Shown: positions 25,551 through 39,471, counted from the first letter of the stretch. The stretch: DNA of 64,000 bases from Variovorax paradoxus NBRC 15149 (GCF_001591365.1 NZ_BCUT01000001.1:992001-1056000), one strand, 5' to 3'. The notes: generated by a model from the letters alone, not told the origin. A program made the numbers and translations.

Positions 25551-28508
25551 ATGCCCCTGGTCTTTCTCGTCGCACTCCCCTTCATTGCCAGCGTGCTGGC
25601 CGCGTTGATGCCGTCGAACGCGCGCAACCGGGAGTCGACGCTGGCGGGGCTCGTGGCACTGGGCTGCGCGCTGCAGACCGCATGGTTCTTTCCGCAGATC
25701 GCGCGCGGCAACGTGCTGCGCCAGGAGATCGCGTGGCTGCCCGAGCTCGGGCTCAACCTCGTGTTCCGCATGGACGGCTTTGCCTGGCTGTTCTGCATGC
25801 TGGTGCTGGGCATCGGCGCGCTGGTGGTGCTCTATGCGCGCTACTACATGTCGGCGTCCGATCCGGTGCCGCGCTTCTTCTCTTTCTTTCTCGCGTTCAT
25901 GGGCGCGATGACGGGCGTGGTGCTCTCGGGCAACCTGATCCAGATGGTGCTGTTCTGGGAGCTCACCAGCCTGTTCTCCTTCCTGCTGATCGGCTACTGG
26001 CACCACCGGCGCGACGCGCGGCGCGGCGCGCGCATGGCGCTCACGGTCACCGGTGCCGGCGGGCTTTGTTTGCTCGCGGGCGTGATCGTGCTGGGCCGCA
26101 TCGCGGGCAGCTACGAGCTCGACGTGGTGCTCGCCTCGGGCAATGAGATCCGCGCGCATGCGCTCTATCCGGCGGCCCTGGTGCTGATATTGCTGGGCGC
26201 CTTCACCAAGAGCGCGCAGTTCCCGTTCCACTTCTGGCTGCCGCGCGCCATGGCGGCGCCCACGCCGGTCTCGGCCTACCTGCATTCGGCCACCATGGTG
26301 AAGCTTGGCGTGTTCCTGATGGCGCGGCTGTGGCCGGTGCTGTCGGGCACCGAAGAGTGGTTCTGGCTGGTGGGCGGCGCGGGTGCGATCACGCTGCTGC
26401 TCGGCGGCTTCGTCGCGATGTTCCAGCGCGACCTGAAGGCATTGCTCGCGTACTCGACCATCTCGCACCTCGGGCTCATCACGCTGCTGCTGGGGCTGAA
26501 CAGCCCGCTGGCGGCAGTGGCGGCGGTGTTCCACATCATCAACCACGCGACCTTCAAGGCATCGCTCTTCATGGCGGCCGGCATCATCGACCACGAGAGC
26601 GGCACGCGCGACATCCGCAAGCTCAGCGGCCTGCTGCGGCTGATGCCGATCACCGGCACGCTGGCGATCATCGCGAGCGCATCGATGGCCGGCGTGCCGC
26701 TGCTCAACGGCTTTCTCTCGAAGGAAATGTTCTTTGCCGAGACGGTGTTCATCCAGGCGACGCCGTGGATCAGCCTGAGCCTTCCGGTCATTGCCACCGT
26801 GGCGGGCGTCTTCAGCGTGGCCTATTCGGCGCGCTTCGTGTTCGACGTGTTCTTCGGCCCGCCCTGCGGTCCCGAGGTGCCGAGGCAGCCGCACGAACCG
26901 CCGCATTGGATGCGCGTGCCGGTCGAGCTGCTGGTGCTGGTCTGCCTGGTGGTGGGCGTGGCGCCGGCCTGGTCGGTCGGCACCTTGCTGGCCACGGCCG
27001 CCACGCCGGTGGTCGGCGGCGTGCTGCCCGAATACAGCCTGGCCGTATGGCACGGCTTCAACCTGCCGCTGGCGATGAGCTTCGTGGCGCTGGCGGGCGG
27101 CATGGCGCTCTACCTGTCGCAGCGCCGCCGCCGCGCGGAGGGCAAGCTCGAACACACGCCGCTCCTGCACCGCTTCGACGGCCAGGCCATCTTCGAGCAC
27201 CTGCTCGCGCAGCTCAGCGAGGCCGGCCGGCGCAGCCGCCGCCTGCTGGGCACGCGGCGCATGCAGTCGCAATTGCTGCTCTTGATCGCGGTGGCGGCGG
27301 CGGGCGCCGCGGCTTCGCTCTGGACCGCACCCGTCGCCCGCGGCGGCCGCGAGCTGCTGCCCTTCTCGCCGATGTTCGCGATGACCTGGCTGATCGGCGG
27401 CGTCTGCGCGCTGGCGGCGGCATGGCAGGCCAAGTTCCACCGCCTGGCCGCGCTGATGCTGGCCTCGGGCGCGGGGCTGGTGTGCTGCGTGACCTACATC
27501 TGGTTCTCGGCACCCGACCTGGCGCTGACGCAGCTCGTGGTGGAGGCCGTGACCACGGTGCTGATCCTGCTGGGCCTGCGCTGGCTGCCGATGCGCAGCA
27601 AGGACGCGGTCCAGCCAGCGCGCGCCAGGCTGCGCCCCTGGGGCCGGCGCGGGCGCGACCTGCTGGTGGCGGCCGGCGTCGGCAGCGGCATGGCGGCGCT
27701 GGCGTGGCTCATGATGACGCGCCCGTTTCCGCAAAGCATCTCGCCCTTCTTTCTCGAGCATGCGCTGGCCGAGGGCGGCGGCACCAACGTGGTCAACGTG
27801 ATGCTGGTCGACTTCCGCGGCTTCGACACCTTCGGCGAGATCACCGTGCTGGGCGTGGTGGCGCTCACGGTCTATGCACTGCTGCGCCGCTTCCGGCCGG
27901 CGCGCGAATCGATGGCCCTGCCGGTGCAGCAGCGCGCCCAGGCCGACGATGGCAGCAGCGACCTGCTGAACCCGCGCCTGGCCAAGGACACGGCCGTGGG
28001 CTACCTGATGGTGCCGGCCGTGCTGGTGCGGCTGCTGCTGCCGCTCGCGGTGCTGGTGTCGGTCTATTTCTTCATGCGCGGGCACAACGCACCCGGCGGC
28101 GGCTTCGTCGCGGGGCTGGTGATGTCGGTGGCACTGGTGCTGCAGTTCATCGTCTCGGGCACCGAGTGGGTGGAAGAGCACCTGCGCATCTATCCGCGCC
28201 GCTGGATCGCCGCCGGCCTGCTGCTCGCGTTGGCCACGGGCAGCGGCGCGGTGCTGTTCGGCTATCCGTTCCTGACCACCCACACCGCGCACCTGCATCT
28301 TCCCGTGCTGGGCGAGCTGCACGTGCCGAGCGCCCTGTTCTTCGACATCGGCGTGTTCGCGCTGGTGCTGGGCGCCACCATGCTGATCCTCACCGCGCTG
28401 GCCCACCAGTCGGTGCGCAGCCACCGCTGGGCCGACGAGCAGCGCGAGAAGGAAGCCGAGGCCGAAGCCGCAGCAGCCGCCCTCGCCATGCCGGAAGGAG
28501 CGCGCTGA
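25551..28508 (+). CDS. mrpA: Mrp Na+(K+)/H+ antiporter subunit A (with MrpB domain fused)
   Basis: 985 residues, a membrane protein with about 20 helices. Residues about 100-430 form the proton-pumping module shared with respiratory complex I (LLIGYWHHRRDARRGARMAL, then FPFHFWLPRAMAAPTPVSAY). The middle (about 600-720) has the DUF4040-type segment (WFSAPDLALTQLVVEAVTTV). From about residue 806 comes an MnhB-like domain (FMRGHNAPGGGFVAGLVMS). The operon lacks a separate mrpB, in line with a fused A-B subunit. It exchanges protons for sodium or potassium at the inner membrane and supports pH and salt tolerance. Confidence 0.93.
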   Translation: MPLVFLVALPFIASVLAALMPSNARNRESTLAGLVALGCALQTAWFFPQIARGNVLRQEIAWLPELGLNLVFRMDGFAWLFCMLVLGIGALVVLYARYYMSASDPVPRFFSFFLAFMGAMTGVVLSGNLIQMVLFWELTSLFSFLLIGYWHHRRDARRGARMALTVTGAGGLCLLAGVIVLGRIAGSYELDVVLASGNEIRAHALYPAALVLILLGAFTKSAQFPFHFWLPRAMAAPTPVSAYLHSATMVKLGVFLMARLWPVLSGTEEWFWLVGGAGAITLLLGGFVAMFQRDLKALLAYSTISHLGLITLLLGLNSPLAAVAAVFHIINHATFKASLFMAAGIIDHESGTRDIRKLSGLLRLMPITGTLAIIASASMAGVPLLNGFLSKEMFFAETVFIQATPWISLSLPVIATVAGVFSVAYSARFVFDVFFGPPCGPEVPRQPHEPPHWMRVPVELLVLVCLVVGVAPAWSVGTLLATAATPVVGGVLPEYSLAVWHGFNLPLAMSFVALAGGMALYLSQRRRRAEGKLEHTPLLHRFDGQAIFEHLLAQLSEAGRRSRRLLGTRRMQSQLLLLIAVAAAGAAASLWTAPVARGGRELLPFSPMFAMTWLIGGVCALAAAWQAKFHRLAALMLASGAGLVCCVTYIWFSAPDLALTQLVVEAVTTVLILLGLRWLPMRSKDAVQPARARLRPWGRRGRDLLVAAGVGSGMAALAWLMMTRPFPQSISPFFLEHALAEGGGTNVVNVMLVDFRGFDTFGEITVLGVVALTVYALLRRFRPARESMALPVQQRAQADDGSSDLLNPRLAKDTAVGYLMVPAVLVRLLLPLAVLVSVYFFMRGHNAPGGGFVAGLVMSVALVLQFIVSGTEWVEEHLRIYPRRWIAAGLLLALATGSGAVLFGYPFLTTHTAHLHLPVLGELHVPSALFFDIGVFALVLGATMLILTALAHQSVRSHRWADEQREKEAEAEAAAAALAMPEGAR

Positions 28509-28861
28509 TGGAGATCGTGCTCGCACTGGCCATCGGCGTACTCAGCGGCTCGGGGGTGTACCTGCTGCTGCGGCCCCGCACCTTCCAGGTGATCATGGGC
28601 CTCACGCTCATCTCGTACGCGGTCAACCTGTTCATCTTCAGCATGGGGCGGCTCAAGCTCGACAGCGAACCGGTGCTGATCCACGGCATCACCGCCACGC
28701 TGGCCAACACCGCCGACCCGATGCCGCAGGCGCTGGTGCTGACGGCGATCGTCATCGGCTTTGCGATGACGGCGCTGTTCCTCGTGGTGCTGCTGGCCTC
28801 GCGCGGCCTCACCGGCACCGACCACGTGGACGGCGAAGAGCGGCAGGAGGCAGCGGAGTGA
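28508..28861 (+). CDS. mrpC: Mrp antiporter subunit C
   Basis: 117 residues, three membrane helices, related to complex I NuoK (GVYLLLRPRTFQVIMGLTLI, then DPMPQALVLTAIVIGFAMTA). The ATG overlaps the mrpA stop as ATGA and its end overlaps mrpD. Confidence 0.92.
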   Translation: MEIVLALAIGVLSGSGVYLLLRPRTFQVIMGLTLISYAVNLFIFSMGRLKLDSEPVLIHGITATLANTADPMPQALVLTAIVIGFAMTALFLVVLLASRGLTGTDHVDGEERQEAAE

Positions 28862-30564
28862 CGGGGCAACTGGTCCAGCTGCTCGACCGGCTGCTCGAGT
28901 TCAGCATGCCGCACCTCGTCGCGGTGCCGATCCTGGTGCCGCTGCTCACGGCCGCACTGATGCTGCTGCTGGGCGAAAGCCGGCGCCGCACCAAGTCGGC
29001 GTTGAGCGTGGTCTCGGGCCTGGTGGGCCTGCTGGCGGCGCTGGCGCTGCTGCGCTGGGTGAACGCGCCCGAGACCGGCGACGGCCCCGGCTCGGTCGGC
29101 GTCTACCTGCCGGGCAACTGGCGCGCGCCCTTCGGCATCGTGCTGGTGGCCGACCGGCTGTCGACCATGATGGTGGCGCTCACGGGCGTGGTCGCCTTTG
29201 CGGCCTCGATCTATTCCACCTCGCGCTGGGACCGCGCCGGCGTGCATTTCCATCCGCTGCTGCAATTGCAGCTCATGGGCCTGAACGGCGCCTTCCTCAC
29301 GGGCGACCTGTTCAACCTGTTCGTCTTCTTCGAGGTGATGCTCGCGGCCTCCTACGGCCTGCTGCTGCATGGCTCGGGCCGGCTGCGGGTGCAGGCGGGG
29401 CTGCACTACATCGCCATCAACCTGGCCGCATCGTCGCTCTTCCTGATCGGCGCGGCGCTGCTCTACGGCGCGACCGGCACGCTCAACATGGCCGACCTCG
29501 GCATGCGCATCGCGCAGCTCGCGCCGGCCGACCGCGGCCTCGTGCATGCGGCAGCCGCCATCCTGGCAACGGCGTTCTTCGCCAAGGCCGGCGCCTGGCC
29601 GCTCAACTTCTGGCTGGTGCCGGCCTACAGCGCGGCGGTGTCGCCGGTGGGTGCCGTGTTCGCGCTCCTGACCAAGCTCGGCGTCTACACATTGCTGCGG
29701 CTGTGGACGCTGCTCTTCGCGCCGGATGCCGGCAGCTCGGCGGCGTTCGGGCAATCCGCGCTCCTCGCGATCGGGCTCGCGACGCTGTTCGCGGGTGCCA
29801 TCGGCATCGTGGGCACGCAGCGGCTCTCCAACCTCGCGGGCTTCAGCGTGCTGGTGTCGGCGGGCACGCTGCTCGCGGCCATCGGGCTGGGGGAGCCGGC
29901 CGTGTGGGCCGGCGCGCTCTACTACCTGCTGAGCTCGACGCTGGCCGTGAGCGCCTTCTTCCTGCTGACCGACATGATCGAGCGCTGGCGCAATGCCGGC
30001 ATGAGCGTGGCGCCGCATGAGAAGGCCGGCAATGCGCCTTTCCTCGCCGAAGACCTGCGCGTGCTCGACGACGTGAACCTCGACGACGAGGCGCAGGCGC
30101 TCTACGGCCGCGCGATTCCGGCCGGCGTGGCCTTCCTGGGGCTGAGCTTCATCGGCTGCACGCTGCTGCTCGCGGGCCTGCCGCCGCTGTCGGGCTTCGT
30201 GGGCAAGTTCGCGATGCTGTCGGGCGCGTTTTCCACCGGCGGCACCTCGGTGCCCGCATGGATCTTCCTGGCGCTGCTCGTCGTTTCGGGCCTGCTCGCG
30301 CTGATTGCGCTGAGCCGCACCGGCATGCGCCACTTCTGGACCCAGCCGCATCCCACCATGCCGGCCCTGCCCGCGCTCGAGGTGCTGCCCGTGGCCGGAT
30401 TGCTCGCGGCCAGCGTGGCGCTCACGGTCTGGGCCGGCCCCGTCATGCGCCACGCCATCACCACCGCCGAAGGACTGCGCACGCCCACCGCCTACCGCAA
30501 TGCCGTGATGGGCGCGCGGCAGGTGCCCAACCCCGCGGGCCCCGCGAAAGGCCCGGCACCATGA
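28858..30564 (+). CDS. mrpD: Mrp antiporter subunit D
   Basis: 568 residues from a GTG overlapping the mrpC stop. About 14 membrane helices with the NuoL/M/N-type antiporter core: LTGDLFNLFVFFEVMLAASY and KAGAWPLNFWLVPAYSAAVS. A hydrophilic insert near residues 385-420 separates the last helices. It is the second proton-translocating subunit of the complex. It ends in an ATGA overlap with mrpE. Confidence 0.92.
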   Translation: MTGQLVQLLDRLLEFSMPHLVAVPILVPLLTAALMLLLGESRRRTKSALSVVSGLVGLLAALALLRWVNAPETGDGPGSVGVYLPGNWRAPFGIVLVADRLSTMMVALTGVVAFAASIYSTSRWDRAGVHFHPLLQLQLMGLNGAFLTGDLFNLFVFFEVMLAASYGLLLHGSGRLRVQAGLHYIAINLAASSLFLIGAALLYGATGTLNMADLGMRIAQLAPADRGLVHAAAAILATAFFAKAGAWPLNFWLVPAYSAAVSPVGAVFALLTKLGVYTLLRLWTLLFAPDAGSSAAFGQSALLAIGLATLFAGAIGIVGTQRLSNLAGFSVLVSAGTLLAAIGLGEPAVWAGALYYLLSSTLAVSAFFLLTDMIERWRNAGMSVAPHEKAGNAPFLAEDLRVLDDVNLDDEAQALYGRAIPAGVAFLGLSFIGCTLLLAGLPPLSGFVGKFAMLSGAFSTGGTSVPAWIFLALLVVSGLLALIALSRTGMRHFWTQPHPTMPALPALEVLPVAGLLAASVALTVWAGPVMRHAITTAEGLRTPTAYRNAVMGARQVPNPAGPAKGPAP

Positions 30565-31052
30565 AGCGCTGGCTTCCTTCGCCGCCGCTCTCGCTGGCGC
30601 TGTTTGCGGTGTGGCTGCTGCTCAACCAGTCGCTCGACGCCGCCACGCTGCTGTCGGCCGCGCTGCTGGCCATGGCGGTTCCGCTGCTCACCAAGGGCCT
30701 GCGGCCCGCCACCGTGCGCATGCGCAAGCCCTGGGTGGCGCTGCGGCTCGCGGGCCGGGCCGTGGCCGACATGCTGGAATCGGCGCTCTTCGTGGCGCGG
30801 CGGCTGCTGACGCGCCGCAACTCGCGCATCGCCTCGCGGTTCATCAACGTGCCGCTGGACCTGCGCGACCCGAACGGGCTCGCGGTGCTGGCCATGATCA
30901 TGTGCCTCACGCCCGGCACGGCCTGGGGCGAGATCGCGTTCGACAGCAGCACGCTGCTGATCCATGTGTTCGACGTCGACGACGAAGCCGCTTTCATCGC
31001 CATGATCAAGCAGCGCTACGAGCACCCCCTGATGGAGATCTTCGAATCATGA
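30561..31052 (+). CDS. mrpE: Mrp antiporter subunit E
   Basis: 163 residues from ATG 30561. Two N-terminal membrane helices, then the family region NVPLDLRDPNGLAVLAMIMC and LTPGTAWGEI. The C-terminus lies in the cytosol (HVFDVDDEAAFI). MrpE is needed for assembly or stability of the antiporter. It overlaps mrpD and mrpF by 4 bases each. Confidence 0.9.
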   Translation: MKRWLPSPPLSLALFAVWLLLNQSLDAATLLSAALLAMAVPLLTKGLRPATVRMRKPWVALRLAGRAVADMLESALFVARRLLTRRNSRIASRFINVPLDLRDPNGLAVLAMIMCLTPGTAWGEIAFDSSTLLIHVFDVDDEAAFIAMIKQRYEHPLMEIFES

Positions 31053-31327
31053 CGCCTGTACTTTTCTGGGCCTTGAAATTCGCGCTGCTGCTGCTGGCGG
31101 TGGCCATGCTCTGCGCGCTGGCCCGGCTGCTGGTGGGCCCGAGCGCGCAGGACCGCGTGATGGCGCTGGACTGCCTCTACATCAACGGCATGCTGATGAT
31201 GCTGGTGCTGGGCATCGTCTATGCGAGCAACGTGTACTTCGAAGCCGCGATGCTGACGGCGCTGTTCGGCTTCGTCGGGTCGACGGCGATGGCCAAGTTC
31301 CTCCTGCGCGGGGAGGTCATCGAATGA
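31049..31327 (+). CDS. mrpF: Mrp antiporter subunit F
   Basis: 92 residues with three helices and the conserved LLVGPSAQDRVMALDCLYIN. This small membrane subunit is coupled by overlap on both sides in the mrp operon. Confidence 0.9.
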   Translation: MTPVLFWALKFALLLLAVAMLCALARLLVGPSAQDRVMALDCLYINGMLMMLVLGIVYASNVYFEAAMLTALFGFVGSTAMAKFLLRGEVIE

Positions 31328-31680
31328 CGGATTTCATCGTGGGGCCGCTGCCGCTGTGGGCGGAAATCGTCACCGCCGTGTTCGCGGTGCTCGGCGCGGC
31401 CTTTGCGGCCATCGGCTCCTTCGGCCTCGTGCGGCTGCCCACATTTTTCCGCCGCATCCATGCGCCGACGCTCGGCGCCACGGTGGGCGTGTGGTGCATG
31501 ACGATTGCCACCATCGTCTATTTCTCGGTGCAGGGCTTCAGCCTCTTCCTGCACGCCGTGCTGATCGTCCTGTTCATTGCGCTCACGGCGCCCATCACCA
31601 CCATCTTCCTGATGCGCGCGGCGCTCTTCCGCGAACGGCAAAAGGGCGGCGACGTGCCGCCGGCGGCCAAGCCGGGCTGA
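31324..31680 (+). CDS. mrpG: Mrp antiporter subunit G
   Basis: 118 residues, three helices, with GSFGLVRLPTFFRRIHAPTL typical of MrpG. It is the last gene of the mrp operon. The convergent XdhC gene ends 15 bases away, and no hairpin with a T-run separates the two ends. Confidence 0.9.
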   Translation: MTDFIVGPLPLWAEIVTAVFAVLGAAFAAIGSFGLVRLPTFFRRIHAPTLGATVGVWCMTIATIVYFSVQGFSLFLHAVLIVLFIALTAPITTIFLMRAALFRERQKGGDVPPAAKPG

Positions 31681-31695
31681 AACCGGCGGCAGGGA

Positions 31696-32718
31696 TCAGC
31701 TCATCGCGAGCTGCTGCATGCCCTTGGCGCGCGCCACTTCCATTTCGCGCGGCAGCGTCACCGCGTTCTTCACGGCCAGGATCTCGGCCATCACGCTCAC
31801 GGCGATCTCGGGCGGCGTCTTGCTGCCGATGTAGATGCCGATGGGTCCGCGCAGTCGTGCGAGCGATTCCTCCGTCTGGCCGAAGTGCTCGATCATGCGG
31901 CCGCGCCGCGCCTCGGCATTGCGGCGCGAGCCGATCGCGCCGACGTAGAAGGCCTCGCTCTGCAGTGCTTCGAGCAGCGCAAGGTCGTCGAGCTTGGGGT
32001 CGTGCGTGAGCGCCACCACGCAGCTGCGGCGGTCGGGCTTGAAGGCCAGCACCGCGTCGTCGGGCATCTCGGTCGTGATCTCCACGCCGGCGAGCGTCCA
32101 TGCGGTGCGGTATTCGGCACGCGGGTCGCACAGCGTCACGGCAAAGCCGCTGAACTTGGCCATGGTCGCGAGGTATTCGGCCAGCTGGCCGGCGCCGATC
32201 AGCAGCATGCGGTATTCGGGGCCGAAGGTGTTGGTGAGCTCGGTGTCGTCCACCTTGAGCGCATCGGGCGCGGTGGCTTCGGCCAGGCGCACGGCACCGG
32301 TCGAAAGCGTGACGGTGCGCTGCATGAGCCGGCCTTGCTCCAGCTGGGCCACGAGCGTGTCGAGCAAGGCCGCGTCGGGGTCGTATTCGAGCAGCAGCTC
32401 CAGCGTGCCGCCGCAGGGCAGGCCGAAGCGGTGCGCCTCGTCGGCCGTGATGCCGTACTTCACGAGCACGGGCGGCGCGCCCACGGGCACCTGTTCGCCG
32501 TTGCCGTGCGCATGGCTGTAGCGCGCGATCAGGTCGTCCTCGATGCAGCCGCCGGAGACCGAGCCCACCACCGCGCCATCGTCGGCCAGCGCCATGATCG
32601 AACCGACCGGCCGCGGCGACGAGCCCCAGGTGCGCACCACGGTCGTGAGCAGCGCGCGCTTGCCGGCGCGCCGCCAGTCGCGCAGCGTGCGCAGCACCAT
32701 GACGTCGAGATTTTCCAT
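31696..32718 (-). CDS. coxF: XdhC/CoxF family molybdenum-enzyme maturation protein
   Basis: 340 residues from ATG 32718. The N-terminal XdhC domain has TWGSSPRPVGSIMAL and GSVSGGCIEDDL. The C-terminal Rossmann domain (from about residue 190) shows LLIGAGQLAEYLA and YVGAIGSRRNAEARR. Proteins of this family bind molybdenum cofactor, help add the terminal sulfido ligand and insert it into xanthine-dehydrogenase-type enzymes in the cytosol. It is the last gene of the minus-strand cox operon, 14 bases after coxG. Confidence 0.9.
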   Translation of the reverse strand: MENLDVMVLRTLRDWRRAGKRALLTTVVRTWGSSPRPVGSIMALADDGAVVGSVSGGCIEDDLIARYSHAHGNGEQVPVGAPPVLVKYGITADEAHRFGLPCGGTLELLLEYDPDAALLDTLVAQLEQGRLMQRTVTLSTGAVRLAEATAPDALKVDDTELTNTFGPEYRMLLIGAGQLAEYLATMAKFSGFAVTLCDPRAEYRTAWTLAGVEITTEMPDDAVLAFKPDRRSCVVALTHDPKLDDLALLEALQSEAFYVGAIGSRRNAEARRGRMIEHFGQTEESLARLRGPIGIYIGSKTPPEIAVSVMAEILAVKNAVTLPREMEVARAKGMQQLAMS

Positions 32719-32732
32719 CGCCCGGTCCGCTC

Positions 32733-33347
32733 CTAGCTGGCGTCGCCCGGTGCGACGGACGCGTCCTTGTCGTCCTTCTTGCCGAGGCCGATCTTCTTCA
32801 TGAGGCCGGACATCATGCCGGCCTTTTCGGCGGGCGCCTCGGCCGTGTCCTCGGCCGCGGCGGCCGGCGGCGGGCCGTAGCGGCTCTGCATCTCGGCCTC
32901 GAAGCGCTTGAAGAAGTCGTCGGCGGTCGACTTGGCGGCGCCATCGATGAGGCGCTGGCCCAGCTGGGCGATCTTGCCGCCGACCTGCGCCTGCACGGTG
33001 TAGTCGAGCTCGCAGCCGGCCGCGGCCGGCGCGGCTTCGGCGGCGCCGGCCAGCGGCCGCAGCGTCACGCTGGACGAACCCTTGGCAAAGCCCGCCACGC
33101 CGCCCTGCCCCTCGAAGCTGAGCTTGTAGCCATCGGGCGCCACGATGTCGGACAGCGCGACCTTGCCGCTGAACTTGGCCGACACCGGACCGATCTTGAC
33201 CGCCAGCGCCACGCTGTACTGGTTGTCGCCCGTGAGCTCGAACTTGTCGCAGCCGGGAATGCACTTCTTGAGCGTCTCGGGATCGTTGAGCGCTTCCCAG
33301 GCCTGTTGTTGGGTGACGCCGAGGCGGCGGTTGCCGAGCATTTCCAT
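32733..33347 (-). CDS. coxG: CoxG family protein (SRPBCC fold)
   Basis: 204 residues from ATG 33347 with AAGGAAAA upstream. Residues 1-150 form a SRPBCC/CoxG domain (LNDPETLKKCIPGCDKFEL, GKIAQLGQRLIDGAAK). The last 50 residues are a charged, Ala/Lys-rich tail of low complexity. CoxG is associated with recruitment of Mo hydroxylases to the membrane in CO-oxidising bacteria. Its place between coxE and coxF fits the known order. Confidence 0.9.
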   Translation of the reverse strand: MEMLGNRRLGVTQQQAWEALNDPETLKKCIPGCDKFELTGDNQYSVALAVKIGPVSAKFSGKVALSDIVAPDGYKLSFEGQGGVAGFAKGSSSVTLRPLAGAAEAAPAAAGCELDYTVQAQVGGKIAQLGQRLIDGAAKSTADDFFKRFEAEMQSRYGPPPAAAAEDTAEAPAEKAGMMSGLMKKIGLGKKDDKDASVAPGDAS

Positions 33348-33379
33348 GGTGGTTTTCCTTTTTTGCTTCCGTGAAGTCC

Positions 33380-34594
33380 CTAGCGCCCGGACCGCATCAG
33401 GGCGGCGAGGCTGCTTGCGAGCTGTTCGAGGGCACTGAGATTGTGGACCGCCAGCATCGCATCCGCATGCCGGTGCAGCACACTGGCCCCACGCGCCAAA
33501 GGGGCGTAGCCCTCGAAGCGCAGCAGCGGGTTGAGCCACAGCAGGCGGCGCGAATGGCGCTTGAGCCAGAGCAGCTCGCTTTCGAGCAGTGCCGGCTCGC
33601 CGGTATCGAGCCCGTCGCTGATCACCAGCACCAGCGTGCGGCGGCCGGTCAGGCGGCGGGCATGCGCGCGGCGAAGCTCGGCCAGCGAACTGCCGAGCCG
33701 CGTGCCGCCCGCGAAATCGTCGATGGCCAGGCCGGCGGCCGCCAGCATGGCATCGGTGTCGGCCAGCCGGAAGGCCGGCGTGAGATCGGTCAGGCGCGTG
33801 CCGAAGGCGAACACGTCGCGCCGCCCGGCCCGCCGCGTCGACGCATGCAGAAAGGCCAGCAGCAGCCGCGCATAGCGCTCCATCGAGCCCGACACGTCGA
33901 CCAGCACCAGCAGCGGCAAGGGCTGCTCGCGCCGGCTCAGCTTCGGCAGGCGAAGTATTTCGCCACCCGTGCGCGCCGCCTCGTGCAGCACGCCGGGCCA
34001 GTGCATGCGCGCATGCTGCGAACCTGCATCGTTGGCAGCACGCAACCGGCGCGACGGCAGCAAGGGAATGGGCAAGCTGACATCGCGCGCGAGCCGCTCG
34101 ACCAGCCGGTACTCGGACGCGCCAAGCGCATTGAAGTCGGCATGCTGCAGGCGCTGCCGGTCGCTCGATGTCATGGCGGCATCGAACTCGACCTCCTTGT
34201 CGGGCTTGGCGGCCACGGCGGGCCTGGCGGGATCGCGCGGCGCCGTGAGGGCCTCGCGCACGCGCGGGCGCCGCTTGGAGGGCTCGGCCTTGCCCTCGGC
34301 GCTTGGCAGCATCTGCGCGAGCAGCTTGTTGGCAAGTTCGGGGTCACGGAACCAGACATCGAAGAGTTCGCGGAACACCATGCGGTCCTGCTCGCGGCTG
34401 ACCATGACGGCTTCCATCGCGGCGCTCAGGTCGAGCCTGCTTTCCACGCCCACCAGCGTGGCCGCTTCGGCGGCCAGCGCAATGCGCATCGCATCGGTGC
34501 GGACGCCCGCGCGGCGCAGTGCGCGGCCGAAGGCCGTGATGTTGCCGGCCAGCTTGCCGCTGCGTACGTCGCCGAGTTGCTGGATGCCGGCCAT
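33380..34594 (-). CDS. coxE: CoxE family VWA-domain protein
   Basis: 404 residues. The C-terminal half is a von Willebrand A domain with the MIDAS motif DVSGSM (about residue 237), followed by a threonine in GGTRLGSS and the aspartate of SDGLDTG. The N-terminal half is a variable helical region rich in Arg and Pro. With the AAA+ ATPase CoxD it forms a MoxR/VWA-type chaperone pair that matures the active site of the Mo hydroxylase. The gene starts 27 bases after the coxD stop. Confidence 0.9.
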   Translation of the reverse strand: MAGIQQLGDVRSGKLAGNITAFGRALRRAGVRTDAMRIALAAEAATLVGVESRLDLSAAMEAVMVSREQDRMVFRELFDVWFRDPELANKLLAQMLPSAEGKAEPSKRRPRVREALTAPRDPARPAVAAKPDKEVEFDAAMTSSDRQRLQHADFNALGASEYRLVERLARDVSLPIPLLPSRRLRAANDAGSQHARMHWPGVLHEAARTGGEILRLPKLSRREQPLPLLVLVDVSGSMERYARLLLAFLHASTRRAGRRDVFAFGTRLTDLTPAFRLADTDAMLAAAGLAIDDFAGGTRLGSSLAELRRAHARRLTGRRTLVLVISDGLDTGEPALLESELLWLKRHSRRLLWLNPLLRFEGYAPLARGASVLHRHADAMLAVHNLSALEQLASSLAALMRSGR

Positions 34595-34621
34595 GCGGGA
34601 GGCCTTGCGCTTCGGACGCGC

Positions 34622-35608
<987 letters not shown>

Positions 35609-35678
35609 GGCGAAGCGTAGCGGAAGACGCGGGGTTGTCGCGCCTTCCGGCCCGCGAGCGGTGGCGGCGCTGCCTGGT

Positions 35679-36470
35679 TCAGCCCAGCGCCCTGGTGACG
35701 GCGCGCTGCGTGAGCACGCTGATCAGGTTGGCGCGGTAGGCCGCCGAGGCATGCAGGTCGCTGTTGAGATCGCTCGCGTCGATCTTCACGGCCGCGGCGG
35801 CGGCCGCGGTGAAGCTCTTGTTGAGCGCGTCTTCGAGCCCCGCGTGGCGGAACACGCCGTTGCCCGCGCCGGTGATGGCCACGCGCACGCCGCTGTCGAA
35901 CTGCGCAAGGAACACGCCGACGAGCGGAAAGTTCGATGCCTTCTGGCGCAGCTTCTCGTACACGGCGCGCTTCGGAATGGGAAAGCGGATCGCGGTGATC
36001 AGCTCGTCTTCTTCGAGTGCCGTGCTGAAGAGGCCCAGGAAGAAATCGTCCGCCGCGATCTCGCGCTTCGAGGTGATGAGCGTTGCACCGGAGCCGAGCA
36101 CCGCGCTGGGGTAGCAGGCTGCCGGGTCGTTGTTGGCCACCGAGCCGCCGATGGTGCCCATCGCGCGCACCTGCCGGTCGCCGATGCGCCCGGCCAGGTC
36201 GGCCAGCGCCGGAAAGGCGGCTTTCACGTCGGCGTTGTTGGCCACGTCCAGGTGGCGGGACATCGCGCCGATGGTGATCGTGCCGGCATCTTTCCTGATG
36301 CCGGTGAGCTCCTTGATGCCGCCCAGGTCCACGAGCTGCTCGGGCGCCGACAGCCTGAGCTTCATGGAGGCGAGCAGGGTCTGGCCGCCCGCCAGCGGCT
36401 TGGCGCCCGCGGCAACGAGCTTGGCCGCATCGGCCACGGTGGCCGGCCGTTCGAGTGTGAAGGCGTACAT
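35679..36470 (-). CDS. coxM: Mo hydroxylase medium subunit, FAD-binding (CoxM type)
   Basis: 263 residues. FAD motifs [14 protein letters not shown] (residues 27-40) and [12 protein letters not shown] (near 105-116) are intact, and the C-terminal CO_deh_flav_C domain ends the protein. This subunit passes electrons from the Fe-S subunit to an acceptor. It lies 31 bases after coxL and 70 bases before coxD. The slightly short C-terminus is still within the family range. Confidence 0.93.
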   Translation of the reverse strand: MYAFTLERPATVADAAKLVAAGAKPLAGGQTLLASMKLRLSAPEQLVDLGGIKELTGIRKDAGTITIGAMSRHLDVANNADVKAAFPALADLAGRIGDRQVRAMGTIGGSVANNDPAACYPSAVLGSGATLITSKREIAADDFFLGLFSTALEEDELITAIRFPIPKRAVYEKLRQKASNFPLVGVFLAQFDSGVRVAITGAGNGVFRHAGLEDALNKSFTAAAAAAVKIDASDLNSDLHASAAYRANLISVLTQRAVTRALG

Positions 36471-36501
36471 GGTGTGGGTTCCTTCGTTGTTCTGGTGTGT
36501 T

Positions 36502-38886
<2,385 letters not shown>

Positions 38887-38899
38887 GATGTTGCTCCTT

Positions 38900-39397
<498 letters not shown>

Positions 39398-39471
39398 TTG
39401 GCTGTCTCCGTTGAAGGTGATGGCTGGTTCAGCGAAAGGCATCTTGGATGCCGGCCCGGTGCACTATCCTA

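Noticed and set aside
25380..28526. A 1048-codon open frame on the minus strand opposite mrpA
   Set aside because: Product is His/Arg/Gln-rich low-complexity sequence without family pattern; it is the antisense shadow of a GC-rich membrane-protein gene.
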